Below the pieces are notes generated by a model. That model worked only from the letters and a program-made list of their open reading frames with translations, was not told the origin of the DNA and ran no database searches. A stretch of 64,000 bases of DNA, taken from NCBI RefSeq assembly GCF_004794515.1, contig NZ_SSDF01000090.1, forward strand, positions 62,001 to 126,000. The letters run 5' to 3'. This document shows, in pieces, positions 17,757 to 25,923 of this stretch. Numbering within the stretch: position 1 is the stretch's first letter; each line of letters starts with the position of its first letter. This stretch comes from Microbacterium sp. A20 (GTDB lineage: Bacteria > Actinomycetota > Actinomycetes > Actinomycetales > Microbacteriaceae). A program made the position numbers and the translations under genes.

Positions 17757-18836
17757 GTGACTTCGACTGCCGTGCATCTCCCCGTCCCCCGTCTCCCGCG
17801 TGTGCGTGCGGCGGCCGGACGGCTTCAGGATAACCCGGTGGCCGGACACAAGCGGGTGCTGCTCGCCGCGCCGCGCGGATACTGCGCCGGCGTCGACCGT
17901 GCCGTCGTCGCCGTCGAGAAGGCGCTCGAACGCTACGGCGCCCCGGTCTATGTGCGCAAGCAGATCGTGCACAACATCCATGTCGTGACCGAGCTCGAGG
18001 AGAAGGGCGCGATCTTCGTCGAAGAGGTCGACGAGGTTCCCGAGGGCGCACACGTCGTCTTCAGCGCGCACGGCGTCTCGCCCGCGGTCGTGAACGCCGC
18101 ATCCGATCGCGGACTGCATGCGATCGACGCGACCTGCCCGCTCGTCACCAAGGTGCACCGCGAGGCCGTGCGATTCGCCCGAGACGACTTCGAGATCCTG
18201 CTCATCGGTCACGAAGGCCATGAAGAGGTCGAAGGCACTGCGGGCGAGGCCCCGGAGCACGTCACGGTCGTGAACTCGCCGGAAGAGGCCGACACCGTCG
18301 TCGTCAAAGACCCGAACAAGGTGGTCTGGCTCTCGCAGACGACGCTCTCGGTCGACGAGACGATGGAGACGGTGAACCGCTTGCGCACGCGCTTCCCCGA
18401 ACTGCACAATCCGCCGTCCGACGACATCTGCTACGCCACGCAGAACCGTCAGGTCGCGATCAAGAAGGTCGCGGCCGGGGCCGACCTCGTGATCGTCGTG
18501 GGCTCCTCCAACTCCTCGAACAGCGTGCGTCTGGTCGAGGTCGCACTCGAGTACGGGGCGAAGGCGGCGTACCGCGTCGACTATGCCGAGGAGATCCAGC
18601 AGGAGTGGCTTGACGGCGTCGAGACCGTCGGCGTGACCAGTGGGGCCTCCGTGCCGGAGGTGCTGGTGCGCGAGGTGCTCGAGGCGATCGGCGATGCCGG
18701 GTATCGCGATGTCGAAGAGGTCAAGACTGCGGAGGAAGACCTGATGTTCTCCCTGCCCAAGGAGCTTCGACACGATGCCTCCGGTCAGCGCGACGATCGG
18801 GCGCTCGGCGGTCGTGCCACTGGAGGAGGCGCGTAG
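17757..18836 (+). CDS. ispH: 4-hydroxy-3-methylbut-2-enyl diphosphate reductase
   Basis: A 359-residue last enzyme of the methylerythritol phosphate pathway, converting HMBPP to IPP and DMAPP with a [4Fe-4S] cluster. The three ligand cysteines are present: C43 ([10 protein letters not shown]), C127 ([11 protein letters not shown]) and C225 ([11 protein letters not shown]). The catalytic [11 protein letters not shown] segment and [11 protein letters not shown] near the C-terminus are also intact. An N-terminal extension of about 25 residues and a polar Gly/Asp-rich tail are lineage-typical. The GTG start is fixed by the TAGAAT-N6 promoter. Confidence 0.96.
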   Translation: MTSTAVHLPVPRLPRVRAAAGRLQDNPVAGHKRVLLAAPRGYCAGVDRAVVAVEKALERYGAPVYVRKQIVHNIHVVTELEEKGAIFVEEVDEVPEGAHVVFSAHGVSPAVVNAASDRGLHAIDATCPLVTKVHREAVRFARDDFEILLIGHEGHEEVEGTAGEAPEHVTVVNSPEEADTVVVKDPNKVVWLSQTTLSVDETMETVNRLRTRFPELHNPPSDDICYATQNRQVAIKKVAAGADLVIVVGSSNSSNSVRLVEVALEYGAKAAYRVDYAEEIQQEWLDGVETVGVTSGASVPEVLVREVLEAIGDAGYRDVEEVKTAEEDLMFSLPKELRHDASGQRDDRALGGRATGGGA

Positions 18837-18838
18837 CC

Positions 18839-19630
18839 TTGAGCGCCGCGGACGCGGAGCCGACCCTCATCGGGTCGGTGCAGCGTGCTCTGCGGCTGGT
18901 CGACATCGTCGCCAATTCTCCTCGTCCGCTTCCGGCGAAGATGCTGGCGGCGATCACCGGATTGACTCCGGGCACGACCTATAACCTCGTCCGCACCCTC
19001 GTCCATGAGGGGTATCTGAGTTCCGAACCCGACGGGCTGGTGCTCGGCTCGCGATTTCCCTCCTTCCAGCAGCAGATCGACTCGCGCGGGGTCTTCCTCG
19101 CCCGGGTTCGGGCCTCGCTCCGGGATGTGACGGAGGACCTGGGTGCGACCGCATACCTCTCCCGCTTCGCAGACGGAGAGATGCATCTGGTCGATATCGT
19201 CGACGCGGTCCGCAACCCCCGTGTCGAACTCTGGGTGGGGTTGCAGTCGAGCGCCCACGCGACCGCACTGGGGAAGCAGATCCTCGCGGATCTGCCCGAT
19301 GACGACCGGCTGGACTACCTCTCCCGGCATCGCCTGGAGGAGCTCACGCCGCGCACGATCAGCGATCGTCGCACACTCCTGACGCAGCTGGAGCAGTCGC
19401 CGGGATGGGCCGTGGACCACGAGGAGTACGTGATCGGCGCGACCTGCGTCGCGGTACCCGTCATCGCCCCCGGCGTCACCGCGTCGCTGGCGATCTCGCT
19501 GCCGGCTGACCGGGCCGTCGTGGACAACGAGCTCGTCGCGACGCTGCAGCGAGCGGCGAGGCGGCTCTCGCTGCAACTCGGCGCCGACACCCTCGACAGT
19601 GGCTCGGAAGGCGCGGAGTTCACTATCTGA
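18839..19630 (+). CDS. IclR family transcriptional regulator
   Basis: A 263-residue regulator. An N-terminal winged helix-turn-helix (about residues 10-65, GSVQRALRLVDIV then PAKMLAAITGLTPGTTYNLVRTL) is followed by an IclR effector domain with LGATAYLSRFADGEMHLV and the ALGKQIL loop. The TTG start lies two bases after the ispH stop, with GGAGGAGG overlapping the ispH end, so the gene may be partly co-transcribed with ispH. The effector and targets are not evident. Followed at once by the candidate small RNA. Confidence 0.88.
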   Translation: MSAADAEPTLIGSVQRALRLVDIVANSPRPLPAKMLAAITGLTPGTTYNLVRTLVHEGYLSSEPDGLVLGSRFPSFQQQIDSRGVFLARVRASLRDVTEDLGATAYLSRFADGEMHLVDIVDAVRNPRVELWVGLQSSAHATALGKQILADLPDDDRLDYLSRHRLEELTPRTISDRRTLLTQLEQSPGWAVDHEEYVIGATCVAVPVIAPGVTASLAISLPADRAVVDNELVATLQRAARRLSLQLGADTLDSGSEGAEFTI

Positions 19631-19664
19631 AGTCTGACCCCTGGTGCTCGGGCACACGTTTTCC

Positions 19665-19670
19665 TATGAT
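19665..19670 (+). promoter_or_regulatory. -10 hexamer TATGAT before the three-hairpin element
   Basis: TATGAT is an unusually good -10 for this GC-rich window and predicts a transcript start near 19677. The -35 region (TGGTGC at 17-base spacing) is weak. Confidence 0.45.
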
Positions 19671-19676
19671 CGGGGG

Positions 19677-19815
19677 AGTAGCGGCATGCAACAGCGCTAC
19701 AGATCACCACAGGCGTCCCCAGCGCCGGTGATCAAAACTGGATGAGAAGCGTCCCCAGCGCTTCACATCCGCGGCCCCGCGAAGTCCCCACTTCTCCGGG
19801 GTCGCTATCGTTTTC
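19677..19815 (+). ncRNA. Candidate small RNA with three UCCCC-loop hairpins
   Basis: Three consecutive stem-loops were read directly. H1 (19702-19733): GATCACC-GGCG paired with CGCC-GGTGATC with a 3-base bulge, loop TCCCCAG. H2 (19740-19770): GGATG-GAAGCG paired with CGCTTC-CATCC with one A/A mismatch, loop TCCCCAG again. H3 (19771-19805): GCGGCCCCG paired with CGGGGTCGC around GAAG/CTTC, loop TCCCCA. A T-rich stretch (TATCGTTTTC) follows H3 and TATGAT precedes the element. C-rich loops at hairpin tips are the hallmark of RNAs that bind G-rich ribosome sites, such as the actinobacterial 6C RNA, but I cannot assign it to that family. Transcription is inferred. Confidence 0.5.
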
Positions 19816-19853
19816 GCGGTCTCTCGCTGTGAGGCGCGCAGAGCCGGGGCGGT

Positions 19854-19859
19854 TAGCAT
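19854..19859 (+). promoter_or_regulatory. -10 hexamer TAGCAT of the DUF6264 gene (leaderless)
   Basis: TAGCAT, six bases (GGCGGG), ATG at 19866. It gives the gene its own promoter, separate from the upstream RNA element. Confidence 0.6.
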
Positions 19860-19865
19860 GGCGGG

Positions 19866-20399
19866 ATGACCGATCAGCGCCCGCAGTACGGCGAACTCGC
19901 CACCCCCGAGGAGCAACGGCGAGCCGCCGGCCTGCCGCCCCTCGACGAGGTCGTCGTCGCGTCGCCGATGCCGGCAACCCCGGGGCCGGCGGCGCCCGGT
20001 CCGAGCGCGAGCGCTCCCGCCGCCCGTCCGCACCCGGTCGACCGCTTCGTGACCATCGGGTTGCTGGCCTACGGCCTGGTGAACATCATCATCACCGGTC
20101 TCTCGTATCTCGACCTGCCGACCGTGGTGAACGAGACGATGAAGATCCTGGGCATCGAGGGGGAGTTCACCAACTTCGCCCAGGGGCGCACCTGGGGAGT
20201 GATCGCCGCCATCACCCTCGCCGTCGGATGGTCGATCACGGCCGCGCTGTCGATCCGGCGGCTGCGGCGTCGACGGATCACCTGGTGGGTGCCGATCGTG
20301 GGTGCGCTGGCGACCATGATCGTCGTGACCATCTACATCTCGGTGCCTATGATGAACGACCCGGCATTCGTGGCCTATATGTCGACCGTCGGGCAGTAG
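19866..20399 (+). CDS. DUF6264-type four-helix or three-helix membrane protein
   Basis: A 177-residue protein. A Pro/Ala-rich cytoplasmic N-tail (about residues 1-58) is followed by membrane segments at about 60-82, 113-133 and 140-163, with the intervening loop NETMKILGIEGEFTNFAQG. It resembles DUF6264 proteins restricted to Microbacteriaceae and relatives. No catalytic motif; function unknown. Leaderless start. Confidence 0.78.
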   Translation: MTDQRPQYGELATPEEQRRAAGLPPLDEVVVASPMPATPGPAAPGPSASAPAARPHPVDRFVTIGLLAYGLVNIIITGLSYLDLPTVVNETMKILGIEGEFTNFAQGRTWGVIAAITLAVGWSITAALSIRRLRRRRITWWVPIVGALATMIVVTIYISVPMMNDPAFVAYMSTVGQ

Positions 20400-20416
20400 C
20401 AGCCGAATCGCACGGC

Positions 20417-20422
20417 TACTGT
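20417..20422 (+). promoter_or_regulatory. -10 hexamer TACTGT of the 424-residue protein gene (leaderless)
   Basis: TACTGT, six bases (CGGAGG), ATG at 20429. The GGAGG directly abuts the ATG and so is not a usable ribosome site at normal spacing. Confidence 0.55.
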
Positions 20423-20428
20423 CGGAGG

Positions 20429-21703
20429 ATGTCCCAGAACAGCTTCGGCGTCCATCTCTCCTACGCTTCGGTCGATCGCGCTGACGGGACCGACCCGCGG
20501 CCCTCGGCCCGCGAAATCCTCTCTCTGCTGCGCGTTCCCGCCGGCGTGCGCGATGCGACAACCGAGTGGGATGGCCGTGAGGAGGCCGTGCTCGCCATCC
20601 CGGTGACGGACGATGGCCACGTGCTGACGCTCAGCGAAGAGGACACGATCGAATCGACCCTGTCGGCGAGCGAGCTCAAAGCGGCCTTCGAGGAGAAGGG
20701 CCTCACGCTCTGGCTCGACGTGGACGTGGATGCGGACGAGGAGGGGGACGACGCGTTCGGCTTCGGTTCGGTGGAGGAATTGGTCGACGAGCTCATCGAC
20801 GATTCCGTCGAGGCGGGCGCCGACGATTCGGAGGATGCCGTGAGCGATTCCGCGCTGTTCGCGGCTCCGGCGGTGCAGGTCTCGGCGTTCTCCCACCGCG
20901 GACCCGCGATAGCCCGCATCCTGGCCGCCGTCCACGCGACCGCGGTCGACCACCGCGAGTCCGGTGACTGGTCGCTCCAGCGGTTCGAGGCCTCAGAGCC
21001 GAGCGGTGCCTGGGTGAGCTCGAAGGGCGAGTTGCCCGTGATCGAGCTGAACCGCGCCGACGCCGCCGTGTGGTTCGAGGTGGCCGTGGGCAGCGGAGGC
21101 CCGATCCCCTTCTGGACCGAGGCGGAACGCGACACCCGGCCGGTCCTCGATATCGATGCCATCCGCGTTCCGGAGACGGCGGAGATCTACCGGCGGCTCC
21201 TCACCGAGGGCGACGGAAGCCGCGATGAGCTCCTCGAGATCGCCGCAGCCGTGGACCTCGACGTCGATGCGGCACACCGCGCGCTGATCCCCGAGGCGCT
21301 GGGGGGTGTGGTCGGAGCGGAGGATCGCCAGCGCGTCTTCCTCGCTGCCTTCGGAATCTCGTCCGACCTGATCGACGCCGCATTCGGAAGCGCGACCGCG
21401 GGGACGGATCGACGGTTCCTCCCCGTGGGATGGTGGCCCACGCTCAGGGAGACGGCGATCGCCGGACTCGGGGAACTCGCGCCGCTCACCCGCCGGGAAC
21501 GGCCGCTCGCGCGGCTCGGTGATGCTCTCCGCCGCCGCCCCGCCGCGGGTCTCCTGCTCTCGCTCGGGGAACTCGGGGCCGGCCTGTGGGCCGCATCTCG
21601 ATCGCGGGGAGCGGGCAGGGCACTCGGAGTGCTTCTCGTCGTCGATGCCGTGGTCGACGGGGCGATCTGGGTCACCCGCATTCGCCGCAGTCGCGGCGAA
21701 TGA
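20429..21703 (+). CDS. Uncharacterised 424-residue protein with acidic middle and hydrophobic C-terminus
   Basis: I do not recognise this protein. Visible parts: an N-terminal domain of about 95 residues (LSYASVDRADGTDPRPSARE...), a strongly acidic stretch (about 95-150, LDVDVDADEEGDD then DDSEDAVSD), a second alpha/beta region with ILAAVHATAVDHRESGDWSLQRFEAS, and a C-terminal segment (about 365-410, AGLLLSLGELGAGLWAA and ALGVLLVVDAVVDGAIWV) hydrophobic enough to touch or cross a membrane. It has no cysteine-rich or nucleotide-binding motif. It ends at a 34-base palindromic terminator shared with fba. The reading frame is confident, the function open. Confidence 0.75.
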   Translation: MSQNSFGVHLSYASVDRADGTDPRPSAREILSLLRVPAGVRDATTEWDGREEAVLAIPVTDDGHVLTLSEEDTIESTLSASELKAAFEEKGLTLWLDVDVDADEEGDDAFGFGSVEELVDELIDDSVEAGADDSEDAVSDSALFAAPAVQVSAFSHRGPAIARILAAVHATAVDHRESGDWSLQRFEASEPSGAWVSSKGELPVIELNRADAAVWFEVAVGSGGPIPFWTEAERDTRPVLDIDAIRVPETAEIYRRLLTEGDGSRDELLEIAAAVDLDVDAAHRALIPEALGGVVGAEDRQRVFLAAFGISSDLIDAAFGSATAGTDRRFLPVGWWPTLRETAIAGLGELAPLTRRERPLARLGDALRRRPAAGLLLSLGELGAGLWAASRSRGAGRALGVLLVVDAVVDGAIWVTRIRRSRGE

Positions 21704-21736
21704 CGGCGCCGCGCCCGGGCGCCGCGGCCGAAAATG

Positions 21737-21770
21737 AGGGATGCCCCAGCCGATCGGCTGGGGCATCCCT
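21737..21770. terminator. Perfect 34-base palindrome, bidirectional terminator
   Basis: AGGGATGCCCCAGCCGA (21737-21753) is followed with no spacer by its exact reverse complement (21754-21770), giving up to a 15-base-pair stem with a tiny loop. It separates the convergent 424-residue protein gene and fba. Confidence 0.8.
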
Positions 21771-21788
21771 CGACGAAGTTCCGACGGA

Positions 21789-22817
21789 TCAGCTCTTCGA
21801 CTGGCCGTAGGAGCCGAGCTGACGGGTCGACTCGACCACGCGGGCGGCCATCGCCGACTCGGCGATCTTGCCCCAGGCGCGCGGGTCGTACTGCTTCTTG
21901 TTGCCGACCTCGCCGTCGACCTTCAGCACGCCGTCGTAGTTCTTGAACATGTAGTCGGCGATCGCACGCGTGTAGGCGTACTGCGTGTCGGTGTCGATGT
22001 TCATCTTGATGACACCGTTCGCGACCGCGAGGGCGATCTCCTCGTCGGTCGAGCCGGAGCCGCCGTGGAAGACCAGGTCGAGCGGCTTGGCGCCCGTGTT
22101 GTACTTCGCGGCGACCTCGGCCTGGATCTCGCCGAGGAGCTCCGGGCGCAGCTTGACGCCACCGGGCTTGTAGACGCCGTGCACGTTGCCGAACGTGAGG
22201 GCGGCGATGTAGCGACCCTGCTCTCCGAGACCCAGCGCCTGCACGGCCTGGTCGACGTCGGCGAAGGTCGTGTAGAGAGCCTCGTTCGAGCCTTCGTGCT
22301 GCACGCCGTCCTCTTCGCCGCCGACGACGCCGATCTCGACCTCGAGGATGGCGTTGATGTTCTTCATGCGGGGGAGCAGGTCCTTCGCGATCTCGATGTT
22401 CTCCGCGAGGGGAACGGCCGAGCCGTCCCACATGTGGGACTGGAAGATCGGGTTGCGACCGGCCTTGACCTCTTCCTCGGAAGCGGCGATCAGCGGCTCG
22501 ACGAAGCCGGCGAGGGCGTCCTTCGGGCAGTGGTCCGTGTGCAGCGCGACGGTGATGGGGTAGTTCTTGGCGACTTCGGTGGCGAAGCGTGCGAAGGCGA
22601 GTGCGCCCGTGGCGCGTGCCTTCACCGTGTGGCCGGCGAAGTAGTCGGCTCCACCCGTGGTGACCTGGATGATGCCGTCGGAGCCGGCCTCGGTCAGTCC
22701 CTGGAGGACGGAGTTGATCGTCTGCGAGCTCGAGACGTTGAATGCGGGGTACGCGAAGCCGCCGGCCTTCGCGCGGTCGAGCATTTCGGCGTACTGATCC
22801 GGGGTGGCGACGGGCAT
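21789..22817 (-). CDS. fba: Class II fructose-bisphosphate aldolase
   Basis: A 342-residue zinc-dependent class IIA aldolase acting in glycolysis and gluconeogenesis. It shows YPAFNVSSSQTINSVL at the N-terminus, ALHTDHCPKD (zinc ligand and catalytic Asp), LEVEIGVVGGEEDGV, FGNVHGVYKPG, LVFHGGSGS and KMNIDTDTQ. The ribosome site AGGAG is six bases before the ATG. It is divergent from glpX with a 184-base shared upstream region. Confidence 0.96.
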   Translation of the reverse strand: MPVATPDQYAEMLDRAKAGGFAYPAFNVSSSQTINSVLQGLTEAGSDGIIQVTTGGADYFAGHTVKARATGALAFARFATEVAKNYPITVALHTDHCPKDALAGFVEPLIAASEEEVKAGRNPIFQSHMWDGSAVPLAENIEIAKDLLPRMKNINAILEVEIGVVGGEEDGVQHEGSNEALYTTFADVDQAVQALGLGEQGRYIAALTFGNVHGVYKPGGVKLRPELLGEIQAEVAAKYNTGAKPLDLVFHGGSGSTDEEIALAVANGVIKMNIDTDTQYAYTRAIADYMFKNYDGVLKVDGEVGNKKQYDPRAWGKIAESAMAARVVESTRQLGSYGQSKS

Positions 22818-22928
22818 GAGAACTCCTGCGATAGGTGAAGCCGGGACAGGTGCCACTCTATCGGGGCGGTCGGAGTGGTACTGCAGGTGGGGGTTCCGCC
22901 TGCATCGCGTCTTGTGCACAGGCGTTAA

Positions 22929-22940
22929 GAATCGCGATTC
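22929..22940. promoter_or_regulatory. 12-base palindrome GAATCGCGATTC between fba and glpX
   Basis: A perfect palindrome in an AT-richer patch of the divergent fba/glpX promoter region, about 50 bases upstream of the glpX -10. It is a candidate operator; no regulator gene is adjacent. Confidence 0.35.
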
Positions 22941-22989
22941 CTTCGTCGGATGGAGAGCGAAAATCGTGCTGTTCGCTCACGTCGATAGC

Positions 22990-22995
22990 TAGGCT
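22990..22995 (+). promoter_or_regulatory. -10 hexamer TAGGCT of glpX (leaderless)
   Basis: TAGGCT, six bases (GACCGC), ATG at 23002. Confidence 0.6.
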
Positions 22996-23001
22996 GACCG
23001 C

Positions 23002-23988
23002 ATGGTGAGTCTGACAGCGGATCTGAGCCCTCTTCGTCCCGACCGTAACCTTGCGATGGAGCTGGTGCGAGCGACGGAGGCTGCGGCCATCCGTGCGGTC
23101 CCCTTCATCGGGCGCGGCGCGAAGGAGGCGGCGGACGGGGCCGCCGTCGACGCGATGCGCGCATTCCTCGGGACGGTCGATTTCCAGGGCCGCGTCGTGA
23201 TCGGTGAGGGCGAGAAGGACAACGCGCCGATGCTGTTCAACGGCGAGGTCGTCGGCACCGGGCGCGGACCGCTGTGCGACATCGCGGTCGACCCCATCGA
23301 CGGAACGTCCCTCACCGCAGCGGGTCGGCAGAACGCGCTGTCCGTGATCGCCGTGTCCGACCGTGGTACGATGCTGGACGCGTCCACCGTCTTCTACATG
23401 GACAAGCTCGTCACGGGGCCGGCGGGCGTCGGCGTCGTCGACATCCGGCTCCCCATCGGCGAGAACATCCGCAAGCTCGCTGGAGCGCTCGACAAGCCTG
23501 TCGACGAGATCGTCGTGTCCGTGCTGAATCGGCCGCGCCACGAGCAGCTCATCCAGGAGATCCGCGACGCCGGCGCCGGCACCCGGCTGATGAGCGACGG
23601 CGACGTCGCGGGCGGGATCAACGCCGCTCGGCACGATGCCCGCACGGACATGTGCGTCGGCGTCGGCGGCAGCCCCGAGGGCATCGTCACGGCATGCGCC
23701 ATCAAGGCGCTCGGCGGGCACATCCAGGGACGTCTGTGGCCGCGTGACGACGATGAGCGCCAGCGCGGCATCGACGCCGGGCTCGAGATGGACAGGGTCT
23801 ACGAGGCCGACGACCTCGTGCAGGGCAACAACACGATCTTCGTGGCGACCGGCGTCACCGATGGCCAGCTCGTTGCGGGCGTGCGCCGCGAGCGGGGCTA
23901 CGTGTACACGGAGAGCGTGGTGCTCCGAGGTGCCTCCGGGACCCTCCGTCGCATCGCCTCGGAGCACCTCGTCTCGAAGTGGCTCTGA
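23002..23988 (+). CDS. glpX: Class II fructose-1,6-bisphosphatase
   Basis: A 328-residue GlpX-type enzyme, the usual and often only FBPase of actinobacteria, essential for gluconeogenesis. Metal- and substrate-binding motifs are intact: GEGEKDNAPML (about residues 69-79), AVDPIDGTSLTAAG (about 94-107) and GVGGSPEGIVTACAIKALGG. It lies divergent to fba, placing two consecutive gluconeogenic steps back to back. The start is fixed by the TAGGCT-N6 promoter. Confidence 0.96.
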   Translation: MVSLTADLSPLRPDRNLAMELVRATEAAAIRAVPFIGRGAKEAADGAAVDAMRAFLGTVDFQGRVVIGEGEKDNAPMLFNGEVVGTGRGPLCDIAVDPIDGTSLTAAGRQNALSVIAVSDRGTMLDASTVFYMDKLVTGPAGVGVVDIRLPIGENIRKLAGALDKPVDEIVVSVLNRPRHEQLIQEIRDAGAGTRLMSDGDVAGGINAARHDARTDMCVGVGGSPEGIVTACAIKALGGHIQGRLWPRDDDERQRGIDAGLEMDRVYEADDLVQGNNTIFVATGVTDGQLVAGVRRERGYVYTESVVLRGASGTLRRIASEHLVSKWL

Positions 23989-24001
23989 TCTCGGGGGCTT
24001 C

Positions 24002-24043
24002 TGACGGCTAGTTCCTGCGTCTCTGACCGTTTGTTCCTGCGTC
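24002..24043 (+). repeat. Two imperfect 20-base direct repeats after glpX
   Basis: TGACGGCTAGTTCCTGCGTC (24002-24021) and TGACCGTTTGTTCCTGCGTC (24024-24043) share the TTCCTGCGTC half exactly. They lie in the roughly 200-base gap between glpX and the next small gene, which otherwise holds only the promoter region of that gene. Role unknown. Confidence 0.4.
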
Positions 24044-24185
24044 GACGATGACGGCATCGTTATCGAGCCGGTATGGGCTCAGGGCGGGGTGCGCCACGCT
24101 TTCCGGAGCGCCGTGTCACAATTGTCACTGGGTTTGTCGCCGTGGACGGAGCCGTCAGGCATCGCAGGCACAGGAGGGCGAACGG

Positions 24186-24476
24186 ATGACAACGCAGCAC
24201 ACGAGTGGCTCGAAGGCCGCCGCGACGAAGATCATCACGACGAACACCGGACGGATTCTCCGGGTGAGCGCCGACGCCGAGTCGGGCGTCGCAGCCACCC
24301 CGTCCGTGCCCACTCCGCCAGCGGCCATCGCCGATCCTGCTCGCCGCGCTGACGTGCTGTTCCGCGTCCGCCGCGACGAGGGCCATGAGGTCAGCGCCTG
24401 GTGGATGATCGGAGCGTTCCTCGCCACCAGCGGCCTGGTCATCCTGCTGCTCAGCGGCGTACCCGGCATCGCCTGA
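24186..24476 (+). CDS. Small protein with C-terminal membrane helix
   Basis: A 96-residue protein. A polar, Thr/Ala-rich N-terminal 60 residues precede EGHEVSAWWMIGAF and one hydrophobic segment (about 74-93). The ATG at 24186 has AGGAGGG about eight bases upstream, a clear ribosome site that decides this start over upstream in-frame codons. No recognised domain. Its topology is that of a tail-anchored protein with the N-terminus inside. Confidence 0.62.
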   Translation: MTTQHTSGSKAAATKIITTNTGRILRVSADAESGVAATPSVPTPPAAIADPARRADVLFRVRRDEGHEVSAWWMIGAFLATSGLVILLLSGVPGIA

Positions 24477-24572
24477 GGCGCTGCACGCCGCTTCGGCTCA
24501 TCGCCACGCGGCTCGGCACGATGGTCGGCCGCCCGGCAGTGCGCGACGGTGGTGGCGCGACCGTGGCGGTGC

Positions 24573-25859
24573 CTAGATCTCGTCGAGGCGCGTCCGCACC
24601 TCGCCCACATCCGCACGCACCGATGCGGAGTCGATGCCGTCTGTGGCATCGTCGGCCTCGAACGGCGACTCACTCGCAGCGCCGTCGAGGGTGATCAGCT
24701 CAGGAGCGGTGAAACGTCGCCCCGTGGTCGCGGTCGCCGACGGAACGGACGCGAGAGCCGCGGCATCGACGCCGGGGAACTGCCGGGCCGTGACGAGTAC
24801 GCGCGTTTCGAGCGATCCGGCGAAGCGGTTGTAGCTGTCGACCGTGCGCTCCAGGGCGCGGCGCAGATCGTCGGCATGCCCGGCGAGAGTACCGAGCCGG
24901 TCATAGAGCTGCGTGCCGAGGGCCAGCAGTGTGCGTGCCTCGGTCGACACCTCCTGCTGGGTCCATGTGAACGCCACGGTCTTCAGGACGGCCCAGAGGT
25001 TCACAGGAGACGCGAGCGCCACTCGACGGCTGAACGCGTAGTCGAGCAACGTGGGGTCTTCGTCGATCGCCGCGGCGAGGAGGGACTCACTCGGCAGGAA
25101 GCAGATCACGAACTCCGGACTCGCGTCGAGTCCTGCCCAGTACGCCTTCTTGGCCAGGGCATCGATGTGCGCGCGGACGGCTTTGACGTGCTTCTGCATG
25201 AGCGAGCGCCGCTGCGGTTCCTGGGCGTTTCCCGTCGACAGCGCCGAAGCCTCGAGATACGCGTCGAGGGGCACCTTGGCGTCGACCGCGATGGAGCTGC
25301 CGCCGGCGAGGCGGATGACCATGTCGGGCCGGCCCTGGCCGCGGTCGGACGAGATCGTCGCCTGCAGGTCGAAGTCGATATGACGCGTGAGCCCCGCCGC
25401 TTCCACCACGCGTCGCAGCTGCGTCTCGCCCCACACCCCGCGCGTGGCCGTCGAGCGCAGGGCGCCGGCCAGCGACTCCGTGGTCGCGCGGAGCGCTTCG
25501 TCGGATTCCTGAGCGCGTCGCAGCTGCTCCTCCAGCGTGCCGAACTGGGCGTGGCGCTCGCGTTCGATCGCCGTCACCTTCGTCTGCATCTGCTGCAGGC
25601 TCTCTCGGACGGGTGCGAGCGCCGTCAGTACCGCGTTCTGCTGCTGCACTCGCTGCGCCTCGGCCCGCTGCTCGTTCCGCGAGTGCTCGACGGCATCCCG
25701 GTAGAGGTCGTACTGGCGGTCGCGGTCGTCGCGCGCGGCGGCCAGCTCGGACTGAGCGCGCGCGAGGTCAGCAGCACCGCGCCCTGCGCGCAGGAACCAG
25801 CCGACAGCGACGCCCGCCGCGAGGGCGAGGAAGAGGAGAACCACAGCCAGAGCATCCAT
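24573..25859 (-). CDS. rmuC: DNA recombination protein RmuC
   Basis: A 428-residue protein. One N-terminal membrane helix (about residues 4-26), a long coiled coil (about 30-120) and the RmuC nuclease-like domain with TRGVWGETQLRRVVEAAGL, VDAKVPLDAYLEA and ICFLPSESLLAAAI. RmuC proteins limit rearrangements between inverted repeats. The ATG at 25859 puts the membrane helix at the N-terminus as in the family. It follows the exonuclease gene on the same strand with a 64-base gap. Confidence 0.92.
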   Translation of the reverse strand: MDALAVVLLFLALAAGVAVGWFLRAGRGAADLARAQSELAAARDDRDRQYDLYRDAVEHSRNEQRAEAQRVQQQNAVLTALAPVRESLQQMQTKVTAIERERHAQFGTLEEQLRRAQESDEALRATTESLAGALRSTATRGVWGETQLRRVVEAAGLTRHIDFDLQATISSDRGQGRPDMVIRLAGGSSIAVDAKVPLDAYLEASALSTGNAQEPQRRSLMQKHVKAVRAHIDALAKKAYWAGLDASPEFVICFLPSESLLAAAIDEDPTLLDYAFSRRVALASPVNLWAVLKTVAFTWTQQEVSTEARTLLALGTQLYDRLGTLAGHADDLRRALERTVDSYNRFAGSLETRVLVTARQFPGVDAAALASVPSATATTGRRFTAPELITLDGAASESPFEADDATDGIDSASVRADVGEVRTRLDEI

Positions 25860-25923
25860 GTGTTCATGATGCGGCCGGCATCGGACATTCCGAGGTCGCC
25901 GCGCACGGGCGCGCTGTGTCGGC

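Noticed and set aside
19686..19745. A 19-codon frame (MQQRYRSPQASPAPVIKTG) with GGGGGAG seven bases upstream
   Set aside because: The G-rich ribosome-site sequence lies upstream of the transcript start predicted from TATGAT, and the frame runs through hairpin H1. The RNA structure explains the sequence better, although a translated leader is not excluded.
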